Shown here: positions 44,653 through 52,424 of the stretch, one piece after another
How positions within the stretch are numbered: the first letter of the stretch is position 1
Layout of the letters: each line of letters opens with the position of its first letter
Assembly (NCBI GenBank): GCA_949283935.1
Contig: CASDUJ010000027.1
Location: 22,876-86,875 of the forward strand
Direction of reading: 5' to 3'
DNA: 64,000 nucleotides
DNA from: an uncultured bacterium
GTDB taxonomy: Bacteria > Cyanobacteriota > Vampirovibrionia > Gastranaerophilales > JAILCC01
The notes under the pieces: generated by a model
Told to the model about the DNA's origin: nothing
Databases searched by the model: none
Seen by the model: only the letters and a program-made list of their open reading frames with translations
Translations under genes and position numbers: made by a program

Positions 44653-45672
44653 ATGCCGATAATCGGTTTTATAGCAGCTTTTATTTTTAGTGTAGCAGTT
44701 GTTCCTTTGGTCAGAAAAATGTGCCTAAAAGAGGGCTATTATGATCTTCCTGGCGAAAGAAAAATACACAAAAAACCAATTCCAAGACTAGGGGGAATTG
44801 CTATATGGCTGGGAACAATTTTTTCGCTTATTTTTGTTGTACTACTTCAACAAGAATATCCTTTTGGCAATAGTATAAGTGCAATACTTGTTGGCGGAAC
44901 AATAATGTTTATTCTAGGGATGGTAGATGATACTTATGGACTGAGTGCAAAGTTTAAATTTTTTGTTCAAATTGGAGCTGCTCTCGTTGCTTTTTTGCTT
45001 GGCGTTCAAATTAATTATGCAAGTTTGCCCTTTTTAGATTTGCATATCGTCTTTGGCTTTCTAAGCTTACCTGTTACAATTCTTTGGATTGTTGGATTAT
45101 CAAATGCTTTTAATTTTATTGATGGAGTTGACGGATTAGCTGGAACTATGGGAGTTATTGGGGCTGTTACGCTTGGCATAATTGCTTTATTTGCTCAGCC
45201 TCCTCAGACAACTTGTACATTATTGAGTTTTATTTTGTCCGGAGCAATTATGGGATTTTTGGTTTTTAATTATAATCCGGCTAGGATTTTTATGGGGGAT
45301 TCAGGATCTTTATTTATAGGTTTTTTGTTGGCTACTCTTTCTGTTGTAGGAGTTATGAAATCTGTTGCTTTCACTATATTTTTGCCTATGTTTGTTTTAA
45401 TAGTTCCTATATTTGATATATGTTTTGCTACTACAAGGCGATTGTTAAAAGGTAAGAGTCCTTTTAGTGCAGATGCGGAGCATTTGCACCACAAATTATT
45501 AAAAGCTGGTTTTTCGCACAATAAAACCGTTTTAGCCTTTTTAATAGCTACAATAGCTGCGGGAATTGTTGCTACTTATTTGGTTGGGGCCATTAAATTT
45601 TATCTTGTGGCTGTTCTTATAATAAGCTTTGCCCTTTTTGTGGTTTCAATTATTTCCAAAATAAGAAAGTAA
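44653..45672 (+). CDS. Undecaprenyl-phosphate sugar-1-phosphate transferase (WecA/TagO type)
   Basis: A 339-residue polytopic enzyme (about 10-11 helices) of the MraY/WecA superfamily that attaches a HexNAc-1-phosphate to undecaprenyl phosphate, starting O-antigen, teichoic acid or similar polymers. Motifs: DLPGERKIHKKPIPRLGG, LGMVDDTYGL (catalytic Asp pair), NAFNFIDGVDGLAG, IFMGDSGSLFIGF and the His-rich AEHLHHKLL. It would start the lipid-linked chain that the TagA-like and Rfb enzymes extend. It overlaps the convergent prenyl synthase by 27 nt. Confidence 0.92.
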   Translation: MPIIGFIAAFIFSVAVVPLVRKMCLKEGYYDLPGERKIHKKPIPRLGGIAIWLGTIFSLIFVVLLQQEYPFGNSISAILVGGTIMFILGMVDDTYGLSAKFKFFVQIGAALVAFLLGVQINYASLPFLDLHIVFGFLSLPVTILWIVGLSNAFNFIDGVDGLAGTMGVIGAVTLGIIALFAQPPQTTCTLLSFILSGAIMGFLVFNYNPARIFMGDSGSLFIGFLLATLSVVGVMKSVAFTIFLPMFVLIVPIFDICFATTRRLLKGKSPFSADAEHLHHKLLKAGFSHNKTVLAFLIATIAAGIVATYLVGAIKFYLVAVLIISFALFVVSIISKIRK

Positions 45673-46572
45673 TTCTTTTAAAGCTTCTTTGTGAACTGAT
45701 TTAGGAAAATCTTTAATTTGTAATAATGCGTTTTGCTGATAATGGTTTATTAAATTTTTGGTTTTTGTTATTGCTTGTGATTTTTTGAAATATTCTGAAA
45801 GTTGTTGGTATTTTTTTTGAGCAAGAATATTTTTTATTTCGGGAAACTCTTTTGCCAAAAATATTATTGGCGCTGTGTATGTGCCATTTTCAACATCATT
45901 ATATACAGGTTTGTTGTCTTTTTTTTGAAAATTTTTTAAATCATCTTTAATTTGAAAAATCATTCCAAAGTTTTTTCCAAAGTTTTTTAATTTTGTTTGT
46001 ACCTTCCCGTCTTTGTTTTCTGATAAAATTGCACATCCGTGTGTTGTTAATTCAAACAATAAAGCTGTTTTTCTCTCAGTTTTTTTTAGGTATTTTTTTA
46101 TGGGTAAAATTTTGTATGCCGAAAAATTTTGCTCTATTTCTCCTTCACATATTTCTTTCATGTATTTGGCTAAAAGATTATTGATTTTTTGACTTTTTAG
46201 TTTATGTATAATTTCTATAGCTGTTGATAAAAAATAATCTCCGGTTAAAATAGCAATCTTATTGGAAAATTTTTGATGTAATGCTATATTTCCCCGCCTT
46301 ATTTTTGATTCATCTATTACGTCATCATGTAGTAAAGTTGCATTGTGAATAAGTTCAATACCTTGTAAAAAAATGTTTTGTCTTTCGTTAAATTGTCCAA
46401 TAATGTTCGAACATAAAATACCTAAAATGGGTCGAATCTGCTTGCCTCTTGTTTTAATTATGTATTCTAATACTTCTTGAAATTCTTCTGTTGAACTTCT
46501 TATGTTTTGTTTTAGCCCAAAGTTAAATTGAGTTAGTTCTTTTTCTATTAATTTGTTAATTTTGTTTTGCAT
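45646..46572 (-). CDS. trans-Polyprenyl diphosphate synthase
   Basis: A 308-residue class I prenyl elongase (IspB/HepT-like). The first Asp-rich motif is LLHDDVIDES; the second is QIKDDLKNF, where the usual last Asp is Asn. RGKQIRPIL is the conserved Lys/Arg site for IPP. It likely makes the C30-C50 chain for quinones; ispG in the window feeds it. The degenerate second motif could mark a non-catalytic subunit or just divergence. Its 3' end overlaps the WecA-like gene by 27 nt. Confidence 0.88.
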   Translation of the reverse strand: MQNKINKLIEKELTQFNFGLKQNIRSSTEEFQEVLEYIIKTRGKQIRPILGILCSNIIGQFNERQNIFLQGIELIHNATLLHDDVIDESKIRRGNIALHQKFSNKIAILTGDYFLSTAIEIIHKLKSQKINNLLAKYMKEICEGEIEQNFSAYKILPIKKYLKKTERKTALLFELTTHGCAILSENKDGKVQTKLKNFGKNFGMIFQIKDDLKNFQKKDNKPVYNDVENGTYTAPIIFLAKEFPEIKNILAQKKYQQLSEYFKKSQAITKTKNLINHYQQNALLQIKDFPKSVHKEALKELLSYFGNN

Positions 46573-46598
46573 ATTTTGATTTTAGCATAAATTAAAAT

Positions 46599-47948
46599 TT
46601 ATCTTGTTAATTTACCTGCAAAATTGATGCTTGGCGATAAATGTAATTCAAATTCCATTGTCTTATAATTACTCCAAAAGCCTTTATTTTTATTTAAAAT
46701 TGGAGTTTTAGAAATATTCGCAAACAAATAAAAGTCACATTTTTTTGCTGCAGAATTTTTGTTCTCATCATTTATGTAACTTTCAATAATATTTTGATGT
46801 CCTAAAATGAACAGATTTGTATCTAAAGTCGTAAAACTTAGATTATAAGGATAAAATCCGCTACTTAAAACATTAAATGTTCTGTTGTTTACTTCTTTTT
46901 CTTTTAATTCTGAAATGTTTTGAAGTTGTAAAAAACTTAAATATTTTTGTGCTTGTTTTACGATATCTTTTTTAGTTTGTAAAACTATCATGGGATGTAA
47001 AGTCTTTTTATCGTTAAAAAGATATAAAACTGCATTTCCATCTAATTTTTGAGCTATATCTTCTTCAAAATTAGTATTAAAATCATTTTGAATTAAATTA
47101 AAAGTTTCGCTGTATTGGTTATCTTGTAATGTTTTGGTTATTTGCAAAAAAGTTTTTGTCCATAAATCAAAATCTTTGACTCCCATAACTAATGCTAAAT
47201 TTGTTGTGTTAAAATTATCAATTTTTATATTTCTGTTTGTAAAATTTTCTGTAATTTGTTTTGCAGTTGCAGCTATGTCAATTATTTTGTTTTTAAAAGT
47301 AATTTCTCCACTAATTTCTATTCCATTATTTCTGTTGAAGATTTGTATTATTGTTTTGTCGAAAACTTTGTCAAAAATTTTTTTAATATCTTCATCTATA
47401 GGAAGACCTATATATTCAATGTTTGTTATTACAATAGTGTAATCTCTATTCTTATCAAGGTTTTTTATAAGTTTTTTTATGTTTTTGTCTTTTATAAATT
47501 CGTAGTTTTTTGTTTCAATTCTCTTTTTGAGGTTTTTTAATTCTAATTCACTATTTGATAAAAAAGTATATCCGTCTTTTGTAAACAAAGAATATTCTTT
47601 TGTGTCTATTATAGGAGTATCACTATCAGGGGTTTTTGCTACCATCAAAAATTTATCTTTTCCTCTGTCATCTTTGAAAATTCCATAGCTTATAGATTGA
47701 TAATCTTTGGGAAGCTTAAATTCTTTAAATTCTCCAATGTTAGTAAAATCTTGGTAAAATACTGTAGATGTCGGGTAAAATTTCATAAATCTGCTATTTT
47801 CTAGTGTGTCAAAATATCCTTTTCTGAAAATGAAACCTATGCAAAAAATAATCATAATTAAACAAAAGGTTTTGATTGTTCTAAAAAATTCAAACTTCAT
47901 ATCAAGTGGTTTTTCTTTAATTTCTCTAATTATAAATTTTTTTGACAT
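46599..47948 (-). CDS. DUF3352-like membrane-anchored protein
   Basis: A 449-residue protein with one N-terminal membrane helix (~25-45, IKTFCLIMIIFCIGFIFRKG) and a long extracytoplasmic part of mixed alpha/beta repeats. Segments such as YPTSTVFYQDF, DRDYTIVITNIEY and DGNAVLYLF followed by hydrophobic cores resemble DUF3352 proteins known mainly from cyanobacteria and relatives. No catalytic motif is visible. The assignment is by general resemblance, so modest. It is 60 nt downstream of the small regulator at 48009 on the same strand and may be cotranscribed with it. Confidence 0.6.
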   Translation of the reverse strand: MSKKFIIREIKEKPLDMKFEFFRTIKTFCLIMIIFCIGFIFRKGYFDTLENSRFMKFYPTSTVFYQDFTNIGEFKEFKLPKDYQSISYGIFKDDRGKDKFLMVAKTPDSDTPIIDTKEYSLFTKDGYTFLSNSELELKNLKKRIETKNYEFIKDKNIKKLIKNLDKNRDYTIVITNIEYIGLPIDEDIKKIFDKVFDKTIIQIFNRNNGIEISGEITFKNKIIDIAATAKQITENFTNRNIKIDNFNTTNLALVMGVKDFDLWTKTFLQITKTLQDNQYSETFNLIQNDFNTNFEEDIAQKLDGNAVLYLFNDKKTLHPMIVLQTKKDIVKQAQKYLSFLQLQNISELKEKEVNNRTFNVLSSGFYPYNLSFTTLDTNLFILGHQNIIESYINDENKNSAAKKCDFYLFANISKTPILNKNKGFWSNYKTMEFELHLSPSINFAGKLTR

Positions 47949-48008
47949 CTCTATTAACCGTGCTTTATTTACCCAGCCAGCTTATCTCTTCTAATATTAA
48001 CATAAAAA

Positions 48009-48332
48009 TTAATATTCAAAGTATTTGCAAAAATCTACATTTTCAAAATTGCATAAAAGTTTATAAACTTCGTCTTCTTCATCCATTTTCTGAAATTTGT
48101 AGTTATCAAATTTCCAATACTTTGGGTTTATTCCTGTTACTCTAACTATTTCTTTTTCAAATAAAATTTTTAGTTTCTTTTTTACAGTGTCAGTTGGAAG
48201 ACTTAATTTGCGCGCAAGTTCTATTGCTGTTATTCCTTCTTTGTTTGCACATTTTTCTGGAGTGCAAAACATTAATTCAAGTCCTACAGCTTTTAATATT
48301 TCATCATCTAATTTTGTGTTGCAAATGTCCAT
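48009..48332 (-). CDS. Small winged-helix DNA-binding protein
   Basis: A 107-residue protein with a clear helix-turn-helix/wing: ITAIELARKLSLPTDTVKKK then LKILFEKEIVRVTG (residues ~34-67). The N-terminal 30 residues contain two close Cys (CTPEKC), which could bind metal or a cluster. The C-terminus is acidic. No ligand domain is seen, so it may be an MarR/ArsR-like or anti-sigma-type regulator; target unknown. No clear ribosome site. It follows the ferredoxin terminator. Confidence 0.7.
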   Translation of the reverse strand: MDICNTKLDDEILKAVGLELMFCTPEKCANKEGITAIELARKLSLPTDTVKKKLKILFEKEIVRVTGINPKYWKFDNYKFQKMDEEDEVYKLLCNFENVDFCKYFEY

Positions 48333-48427
48333 AGGTCGATTTTACATCAATATGAAATTCTTTCCTATACAATTCATAGGTGATTTTATACATTTATAAA
48401 AATTTTCTTTTAAAAAAATTTTCCATA

Positions 48428-48457
48428 AAAAAAGGTGGTATGATTACCACCTTTTTT
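48428..48457 (-). terminator. Rho-independent terminator of the ferredoxin gene
   Basis: A 13-bp stem (48428-48440 with 48445-48457), TGAT loop and T tract on the minus strand, 15 nt after the ferredoxin stop. Confidence 0.92.
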
Positions 48458-48472
48458 AAGAAAAATTTTTTC

Positions 48473-48649
48473 TTATTCTATAACAATTGCTGCAACCGGG
48501 CATGCTTCAGCAGCTTCCTTTACTGCATCTTCATTTGCTGCAACAGCACTTTCGTTTACAACTGCTTTGTCAGCTATAGAAAATACTTCGCCGCAAATTG
48601 ATTCACAAGCACCACAGCATATGCAATCATCAGTAATAGTAACTTTCAT
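48473..48649 (-). CDS. Small 4Fe-4S ferredoxin (58 residues)
   Basis: A gene below the usual ORF size limit. It encodes a single-cluster ferredoxin: ligand Cys at 9, 12 and 15 (CICCGAC) and the remote Cys50-Pro51 (EACPVAA), plus Cys19. Net acidic with an Ala/Glu-rich middle. The second of two adjacent ATGs (48649) has AGGAG 6 nt upstream. It is an electron carrier in the cytosol, probably for Fe-S enzymes such as IspG or RfbH; that link is inferred. It has its own terminator. Confidence 0.92.
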   Translation of the reverse strand: MKVTITDDCICCGACESICGEVFSIADKAVVNESAVAANEDAVKEAAEACPVAAIVIE

Positions 48650-48758
48650 CATTATCTCCTATAACATTTTTACCAATATTAATTATATAAAATAAATTTT
48701 TTATAGCAAATTTTTTTCTTTGTATAATTTATATAAATGAAAAAATATTTGAGGCATT

Positions 48759-49163
48759 ATGAAAATTAATTCAATAAATTTGTACAATAATTCTAATTAT
48801 AAGCAAAATTTTGGTTTGAAGATAGATAAAGGTTTTCAAATTGTTGTAAAAAAAGCTAGGTCAGAAGTCTTCTCATCTGGTATAATTCACCCTGATATAT
48901 GGAAATATACTAAAAATTTTATAAAAAGATTGCAAAAAACTTTCCCAAAAGGGGAAATGAATTTTCGCCAAACTGAACAAGGTCTTGTGCCTCAAATATT
49001 ACCTTTCCCAAAACAAAGTTATATTAGCAAAAATTTAAATCCTGAAATTTATGAAATGAATACAGTACTTTTGCAAAAAGGTGCTTGTCATGGAAAAGAT
49101 ATTAGAAATCTTACTTTTGAAATAGAAAATCTGGAAAAAAAATTAAGAAATCGTTATAAATGA
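48759..49163 (+). CDS. Hypothetical protein with N-terminal NFG motif
   Basis: A 134-residue basic protein I cannot assign. It begins M-K-I-N-S-I-N, with NYKQNFG near residue 19, then a helical body and a basic C-terminus (FEIENLEKKLRNRYK). The pattern matches the gene at 35411. It has a weak GAGG upstream of the ATG. Its end overlaps the convergent rfaE1-like gene by 10 nt. No signal peptide or membrane helix. Confidence 0.65.
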   Translation: MKINSINLYNNSNYKQNFGLKIDKGFQIVVKKARSEVFSSGIIHPDIWKYTKNFIKRLQKTFPKGEMNFRQTEQGLVPQILPFPKQSYISKNLNPEIYEMNTVLLQKGACHGKDIRNLTFEIENLEKKLRNRYK

Positions 49164-50182
49164 ACAAAATTGTTTTCTTCTAAATTTTCCCACACTTCAA
49201 TCATTTCATCTCTTGAAGTAACTGCACAACCAAATTGACGTATGACTATACTTGCCGCAAGGTTACCTATTATTGCAGCTTTTTGAGGTGAAGCACCAGA
49301 TGCAAGTGCAAGCGTAAAAGCTGCAACAACTGTGTCCCCGGCTCCAGTTACGTCAAAAACATCAGTTTTGTTAAAGGCATTTATGCTAAAGTGCTTGTTC
49401 TTGTCATAGAAAACAATCATTCCTTCGTCTCCCCTAGTCAAAAGCATCATTTTAGCATTAGTTATTTTTAATAAATCTTTACCTGCTTTTATTGCATCAT
49501 CATAAGAATTGATACTGTAGCCAACAGCTTTTTCAGCATCAGGTTGATTTGGAGTAAGACAAGTAGCATTTTGGAAACGTCCTAAATTTTCCTGTGCATC
49601 AACAGTAACAATTTTTCCATATTTATTAGCAGTTTCTATTGCGCAATTTATTATGTTGTCTGTCATTATTCCTATGTTGTAATCAGAAAGCAAAACTGCA
49701 TCGTAATTTGGGACTGCTTTTTTTATATTTGCAATAATTTTGTTCTCGGTTTTTGTATTAACAGGTTCATTTAATTCTCTGTCTATTCTAACAATTTGCT
49801 GTCTTACAGATTGTGTAGAAAATCCAGAAATACGAGTTTTTGTCGTAGTTGGTCTGTCTTTATCTTCAATCAACATAGAATAATCTACATTGGCATCTTT
49901 AAAAGCTTTTTTCAAAATAGGTGCATAATAATCTTTCCCGCATACTCCAATAACTCCTACTTTTCCATTATTTAAAGCCGAAATGTTGTGAGCGGCATTT
50001 GACGCAGCACCAAGAATAATTTTTGTATCAGAATGTCTCAAAATTAGTACAGGAGCCTCTCTTGAAATACGTGCGGTCTTTCCGTAAACCATTTCATCAA
50101 TGGCAAAATCACCTATGACTAGAACTTTGGGGTCTTTAATACAATTAATTGCTTCTATTACTTCTATTTTTTCGTTATTCAA
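49154..50182 (-). CDS. rfaE1: D-glycero-beta-D-manno-heptose-7-phosphate kinase (RfaE1)
   Basis: A PfkB-fold kinase of ~342 residues that phosphorylates heptose-7-phosphate at C-1 in ADP-heptose synthesis for the LPS core. Motifs: VLVIGDFAIDEMVYGKTARI, LGAASNAAHNISALN, the RfaE-like STQSVRQQIVRIDRE and the catalytic DVTGAGDTVVAAF. The adenylyltransferase half (RfaE2) is absent, so this is the split form. The upstream frame (to 50317) has no conserved residues; TTG at 50182 with AGGAA 8 nt upstream is the likely start. Confidence 0.88.
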   Translation of the reverse strand: MNNEKIEVIEAINCIKDPKVLVIGDFAIDEMVYGKTARISREAPVLILRHSDTKIILGAASNAAHNISALNNGKVGVIGVCGKDYYAPILKKAFKDANVDYSMLIEDKDRPTTTKTRISGFSTQSVRQQIVRIDRELNEPVNTKTENKIIANIKKAVPNYDAVLLSDYNIGIMTDNIINCAIETANKYGKIVTVDAQENLGRFQNATCLTPNQPDAEKAVGYSINSYDDAIKAGKDLLKITNAKMMLLTRGDEGMIVFYDKNKHFSINAFNKTDVFDVTGAGDTVVAAFTLALASGASPQKAAIIGNLAASIVIRQFGCAVTSRDEMIEVWENLEENNFVHL

Positions 50183-50266
50183 TGTTTTATTTCCTACAAA
50201 AGATTGATTATAAATATGTCTAAATATTGTAAAATAATTATTGCATAAAAAATATTTTGAGGGAAT

Positions 50267-50650
50267 ATGATTTTTTCCGAAAATAATAACGATAATGAAG
50301 AAATTCTTGAAAATCACCTACAGCAAGAAAAAGCTGCAGGTGTGAAAAAATACGTAATTAGCGTTAAGAGTCAATATATTGATTTAATTGATTCTATGAG
50401 CATTGAAGAAAGAAATGATGTAATTAATGATATTATTTCAGAACATAATGATTATGTAAATGAAAAAAAACAAATAAAAATTTTTGCAAAAACTGCTCTA
50501 AATGTTGTTATTTTAATATTTATTTTGCTTTTTGCTGCTCCAGGCGCTTTGTGGTTGGTAAATAAGTCTTTTACTTTAACCAAAAATAATTATTCAGAAA
50601 TGCAAAATAATTTTGAAGTGCTTTATAAAAACAAAAAAATCAACTATTAA
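50267..50650 (+). CDS. Hypothetical single-pass membrane protein
   Basis: A 127-residue protein: acidic helical N-terminus (residues 1-70, many Asn/Glu), one membrane helix (~77-97, VVILIFILLFAAPGALWLV) and a short basic tail. GAGGGA is 4-5 nt before the ATG. Not recognised. Its stop shares bases with that of the convergent binding-protein gene (TTAA). It is divergent from rfaE1 with an ~85-bp gap. Confidence 0.68.
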   Translation: MIFSENNNDNEEILENHLQQEKAAGVKKYVISVKSQYIDLIDSMSIEERNDVINDIISEHNDYVNEKKQIKIFAKTALNVVILIFILLFAAPGALWLVNKSFTLTKNNYSEMQNNFEVLYKNKKINY

Positions 50651-51441
50651 CGTCTGTATTGAACGTTGTATTTTCTTTCTAGTTCTTTTATTTTACCTGA
50701 TTTTTCCATTATGTCTAAAGCATCATTAATAGCTAATTTTAAGTTTTTTGAATATTCATCTTTTCTTAATGCAATCCCGTAAAATTCTGTTGAATAACGA
50801 TCAGGTAAAATTTTGTATTTGCTTGATTTTGTTGCTATCCCTTGAAGTATTACATCATCTGTTGAAATAGCATCAATATTGCCTTTTTTAAATTCTTCAA
50901 AAGCATCTTCATAATTTTTAAAACCTTTAATTATTGCATTTGAAGCTATGTAACGTATGTTTGTAGCTGCTGTTGTTCCTAATACAATTCCAACTTTTTT
51001 CCCGTTCAAATCTTTCCCAGAACGAATGTTGCTGTCTTCATTTACCAATATGGCTTGTCCTGTCATATAGTATGGATTTGAAAAATCAACAATTCTTAGT
51101 CTTTCTTCTGTTATTGTCATTGTAGAAATTACTATGTCTACTTCTTTTGAGTTTAAACTTAAAATTCTGTTGGATGGAGTTACAGAAATAAATTCAATAA
51201 TTTTGTCGGTATCAAAAAGTTTTTTGGATATTTCTTTAATTAATTCTACGTCAAAGCCTTCTAGTTCTCCTTGACTGTTTATGTATGCAAAAGGTTTCGA
51301 ATTTTTGTTAACTCCTACCAAAAAAACCTTTTTGTCTTTTATTTTGGTTAACAAATCTACGTCTTTTTCAATATCACTTTGACAGCCGCAGAAGTTTATA
51401 AAAACAAAAATTATAAAAAATATTTTTAGTAATAATTTCAT
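50647..51441 (-). CDS. Amino-acid-type ABC transporter substrate-binding lipoprotein
   Basis: A 264-residue family 3 solute-binding protein with a lipoprotein signal (MKLLLKIFFIIFVFINFCGC). Motifs: FLVGVNKNSKPFAYINSQGE, FDVELIKEISKKL, DIVISTMTITEERLRIVDFS, and LNGKKVGIVLGTTAATN, all typical of polar amino-acid binding proteins. No permease or ATPase is adjacent in the window, so the transporter is encoded elsewhere or the protein acts as a sensor. Ligand not predictable. Confidence 0.9.
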   Translation of the reverse strand: MKLLLKIFFIIFVFINFCGCQSDIEKDVDLLTKIKDKKVFLVGVNKNSKPFAYINSQGELEGFDVELIKEISKKLFDTDKIIEFISVTPSNRILSLNSKEVDIVISTMTITEERLRIVDFSNPYYMTGQAILVNEDSNIRSGKDLNGKKVGIVLGTTAATNIRYIASNAIIKGFKNYEDAFEEFKKGNIDAISTDDVILQGIATKSSKYKILPDRYSTEFYGIALRKDEYSKNLKLAINDALDIMEKSGKIKELERKYNVQYRR

Positions 51442-51562
51442 ACATTGATTTTAGCAAATGTAACATAAAAACTCAAATAATATTAAAACATACAACAATC
51501 GAATGATTACAAATATTGTTGTCACTTGTATGATAAAACCTGTTAGAGTAGAGGAAGTAAAA

Positions 51563-52420
51563 TTGACCAAAAATAGTACCAAAACAGTTCCAAATAAGTC
51601 AAATTTGCGAGTAGTTCGGGAAACAACAGCTTATAATGATATAAAACTAAAAGATTGGAGAAATTATAAACATATTGAAACTGGTACTTTATGGAATTTT
51701 CAATCACGAGATAATACTAATGGTCATAGCTATGATTATCATGGAAATTATATTCCACAAATTGCTACACAATTGCTTGAACGTTATACAAAATCTCAAG
51801 ATGTTGTATTAGATTTGTTTTTGGGTTCAGGTACAACTGCTATTGAAGCTCTAAATATGAACAGACGTTGTATTGGAGTCGAAATTCAAAAAAGGATGTG
51901 TGATTATGTTTCCAAAAAATTTACCAGAGAAGCTTTAAATAAATCTATTAAAATTATAAATGGCGATAGCACAACTGACGCAGTAAAAAGACATATATTT
52001 GCAACTTTAAAAGGTCTTGAAGAAGAATATGCACAATTTTTAATGCTTCACCCTCCTTATGCTGATATTATAAAATTTAGCGAGTTGAATGGAGATTTGT
52101 CAAATTTACAAAAAACAGAAGATTTTTTGAAAGGTTTTAAAAAAGTTGCTCAAATAGGATTTGATTGTCTGGAAAAAAAACGTTTTGCCGCTTTAATTAT
52201 TGGGGACAAATATGCAAATGGAGAATTAATTCCTTTGGGCTCTATGTGTATGGAAAAAATGAAAGAAGTTGGATTTTTACTAAAAGCTGTAATTGTTAAA
52301 AATATAGAAGGTAATGAAAAAGCGAAAGGTAAAAATGCTAATCTATGGCACTATAGAGCTTTAGCTGGTGGATTTTACATTTTTAAACATGAGTATATTT
52401 ATCTTTTTCAAAAAAAATAA
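51563..52420 (+). CDS. Orphan DNA methyltransferase (N6-adenine/N4-cytosine type)
   Basis: A ~285-residue SAM-dependent DNA methylase. SAM motif I is VLDLFLGSGTTAIEAL, a second contact is RRCIGVEIQ, and the catalytic motif IV is LHPPYADIIKFS (HPPY in place of DPPY/SPPY). The order I then IV and the DLSNL segment fit a COG0863-like methylase. No restriction enzyme is nearby, so it is an orphan or part of a system elsewhere. Start: TTG at 51563 with AGAGG 8 nt upstream; longer ATG starts at 51503 or 51530 lack ribosome sites. Confidence 0.82.
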   Translation: MTKNSTKTVPNKSNLRVVRETTAYNDIKLKDWRNYKHIETGTLWNFQSRDNTNGHSYDYHGNYIPQIATQLLERYTKSQDVVLDLFLGSGTTAIEALNMNRRCIGVEIQKRMCDYVSKKFTREALNKSIKIINGDSTTDAVKRHIFATLKGLEEEYAQFLMLHPPYADIIKFSELNGDLSNLQKTEDFLKGFKKVAQIGFDCLEKKRFAALIIGDKYANGELIPLGSMCMEKMKEVGFLLKAVIVKNIEGNEKAKGKNANLWHYRALAGGFYIFKHEYIYLFQKK

Positions 52421-52424
52421 CAAT

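Noticed and set aside
46993..47540. Overlapping plus-strand frames opposite the DUF3352-like gene
   Set aside because: Composition is antisense-like (poly-Phe/Val), and the minus frame is far longer and starts with a sensible membrane anchor.
50183..50317. N-terminal extension of the RfaE1 frame
   Set aside because: Unconserved, hydrophobic/basic, and overlaps the promoter region and the divergent gene; TTG at 50182 has a ribosome site.
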